A DNA stretch of 41,847 bases from SZUA-359 sp039809125. GTDB taxonomy: Bacteria; Patescibacteriota; Saccharimonadia; Saccharimonadales; Saccharimonadaceae. The stretch covers positions 1-41,847 of the forward strand of contig JBDHUM010000006.1 of the NCBI GenBank assembly GCA_039809125.1, given 5' to 3'. This document shows, piece by piece, positions 40,956 through 41,847 of this stretch. The notes beneath the pieces were generated by a model, which saw only the letters and a list, made by a program, of their open reading frames with translations, was not told the DNA's origin and made no database searches. Made by a program: the position numbers and the translations under genes. Positions within the stretch are counted from its first letter, which is position 1, and the number at the start of each line of letters is the position of its first letter.

Positions 40956-41366
40956 TCATTGCTTTCGACGAACAATTCCTTTATGTCGCATGTATGCATA
41001 GGTTTGCGGCCACACAACATACAATATAATACTGATCATTGCGGCAGCATTTGTTGCAGCAACCAGGAGCGCAATAGTCTCTGAATTATCGTTATAAAAA
41101 TATTCATAAACAAAAAAAGAAAAGAGCAAATTCACTAATAACAGGAGAGTTATGCCGAGCAATGTTGCTACAAAATAGATCATCGTAAACCACGCAACTG
41201 CTTGATCATCTCTGAATTCATAGCGTTTATGAAGATCTTGACGATACTTCTTGAAATAAATATTTTTTGTAAAACTAAAAAACGATCCAAAAAAATCGTT
41301 CGACTCTTTTAATTTTTGATTATAGGGGAGAGGAAGCGTTTTCTGATAGGACTGTCTCATACTCAT
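40956..41366 (-). CDS. small two-helix membrane protein, unknown
   Basis: A 136-residue protein from MSMRQSYQKTL. The N-terminal 60 residues are basic and aromatic (FFGSFFSFTKNIYFKKYRQDLHKRYEF), followed by two membrane helices (WFTMIYFVATLLGITLLLLVNLLFSFFVYEYF and TIALLVAATNAAAMISIILYVVW) and a short basic tail. No family recognised. The start is chosen from a TATAAT box 6 nt upstream; a longer frame would overlap rsmA. Confidence 0.55.
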   Translation of the reverse strand: MSMRQSYQKTLPLPYNQKLKESNDFFGSFFSFTKNIYFKKYRQDLHKRYEFRDDQAVAWFTMIYFVATLLGITLLLLVNLLFSFFVYEYFYNDNSETIALLVAATNAAAMISIILYVVWPQTYAYMRHKGIVRRKQ

Positions 41367-41372
41367 AAGACG

Positions 41373-41378
41373 ATTATA
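41373..41378 (-). promoter_or_regulatory. -10 box of the small membrane protein gene, leaderless spacing
   Basis: TATAAT on the minus strand followed by 6 nt and ATG. It overlaps the last codons of rsmA and has no TG extension. Confidence 0.5.
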
Positions 41379-41847
41379 CTGCATCGTGAGCAAGACGTAT
41401 CCAGTCATCGATTGAAAGGTCTTCGGCTCGTGCATCAGGGTTTATGTCCGCGTCTCGTAGTAGCTCACTCGCTGCAACTTTATCTACCCCAAGAGCAGCG
41501 GCAATAGAACTGCGAAGCTTTTTACGTTTATTGTGAAATCCGGCTTTAACTATTCTAAAGAATACTCTTTCGTCTTCGCTTGGCACGAGAGGATGTCGTC
41601 GTGTCTTTAATATCACGACTTGCGAGTCGACTTTTGGAGGTGGCGTAAAATGTTGGCGCTCTACGACGGTTCCTAAGGAAACCTCCGCAAATATCTGGGT
41701 GCTAACTGCCAAGATGCTCATATCACCCGCCTTTGCCGCAATTCGTTCGGCCACCTCTTTCTGAACCAAAAGCACAGACATTTTTGGCCTACAAGGGCCT
41801 TCAGAGACTTTACGAACGATTTTATTTGTTATGTAGTATGGAATATT
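41374..41847 (-). CDS. rsmA: 16S rRNA dimethyladenosine transferase RsmA/KsgA, C-terminal part (cut by window edge)
   Basis: A 157-residue C-terminal part; the gene continues beyond the right edge. Reading from 41847 gives NIPYYITNKIVRKV, the catalytic motif IV (N-x-P-Y) of RsmA, then MSVLLVQKEVAERIAA, VERQHFTPPPKVDSQVVIL and a helical C-terminal domain (FHNKRKKLRSSIAAALG). RsmA dimethylates two adjacent adenines near the 3' end of 16S rRNA. The SAM-binding part with GxGxG lies outside the window. An internal ATG at 41781 is not the start. Confidence 0.95.
   Translation of the reverse strand, partial: NIPYYITNKIVRKVSEGPCRPKMSVLLVQKEVAERIAAKAGDMSILAVSTQIFAEVSLGTVVERQHFTPPPKVDSQVVILKTRRHPLVPSEDERVFFRIVKAGFHNKRKKLRSSIAAALGVDKVAASELLRDADINPDARAEDLSIDDWIRLAHDAV

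Overview
The window looks like a chromosomal segment of a host-associated Patescibacteria (CPR) bacterium, most likely Candidatus Saccharibacteria (TM7). Base composition is moderately AT-rich. Genes are packed tightly, with ATGA overlaps. Several house-keeping enzymes are short forms (alanyl-tRNA synthetase of 626 aa without the C-terminal C-Ala region, UvrC of 520 aa). There are no amino-acid or nucleotide biosynthesis genes, and many envelope proteins are poorly characterised. The assignment is an inference from gene content and style, not from a marker phylogeny. UGA acts as a normal stop (for example dedA and uvrA), which argues against the recoded Gracilibacteria/Absconditabacteria.

Layout. 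1-1300: three tRNA genes (Leu-UAA, Cys-GCA, Leu-GAG) with an APH-type small-molecule kinase between them, all on the minus strand. 1400-6650 (minus): uvrC, an M24 Xaa-Pro aminopeptidase, a holin-IV-like membrane protein, secG and a membrane-anchored family 5 solute-binding protein. 6750-8366 (plus): pgi. 8382-11227 (minus): a two-gene ABC-2 exporter and trhO. 11264-13687 (minus): an operon of two unfamiliar membrane proteins and LemA. 13820-17531 (plus): two full-length ABC exporters separated by a leader with a micro-ORF. 17577-22314: rplY, dedA, uvrA and a small membrane protein. 22282-24349: sbcB, preceded by an unusual GC-rich, strongly folded island with a threonine-rich micro-ORF. 24350-31692 (minus): obg, a LysM/CHAP hydrolase, then mltG, ruvX, a baseplate-J-like protein and an FtsA-like ATPase in one operon. 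31865-37005 (minus): a LANTG sorting-signal protein, alaS, mnmA, a YdcF-like protein and a cysteine desulfurase. 37018-41847 (minus): two small unknown genes, tatD, metG, pgeF, a small membrane protein and the 3' part of rsmA.

How genes work together. The cysteine desulfurase and MnmA sit in one overlapping operon and fit a sulfur relay to the tRNA wobble uridine; TrhO elsewhere in the window also modifies U34. UvrA, UvrC and exonuclease I supply DNA repair. MltG, the CHAP hydrolase, the FtsA-like protein, LemA, SecG, DedA and the sorting-signal protein form an envelope theme.

Regulation. A clear pattern emerges. Many first-in-operon genes have an extended -10 box (TGnTAnnnT) only 6-7 nt before the start codon, which implies leaderless mRNAs, while internal genes carry good Shine-Dalgarno sequences. 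The pattern also helps to choose start codons (uvrA, dedA, metG, sbcB). The most unusual part of the window is 23746-24349: about 600 bp with no conventional gene, of which about 250 bp are about 62% GC by hand count and hold a series of perfect hairpins, a 24-codon Thr-rich micro-ORF, a large imperfect palindrome and a 15-bp tandem repeat.
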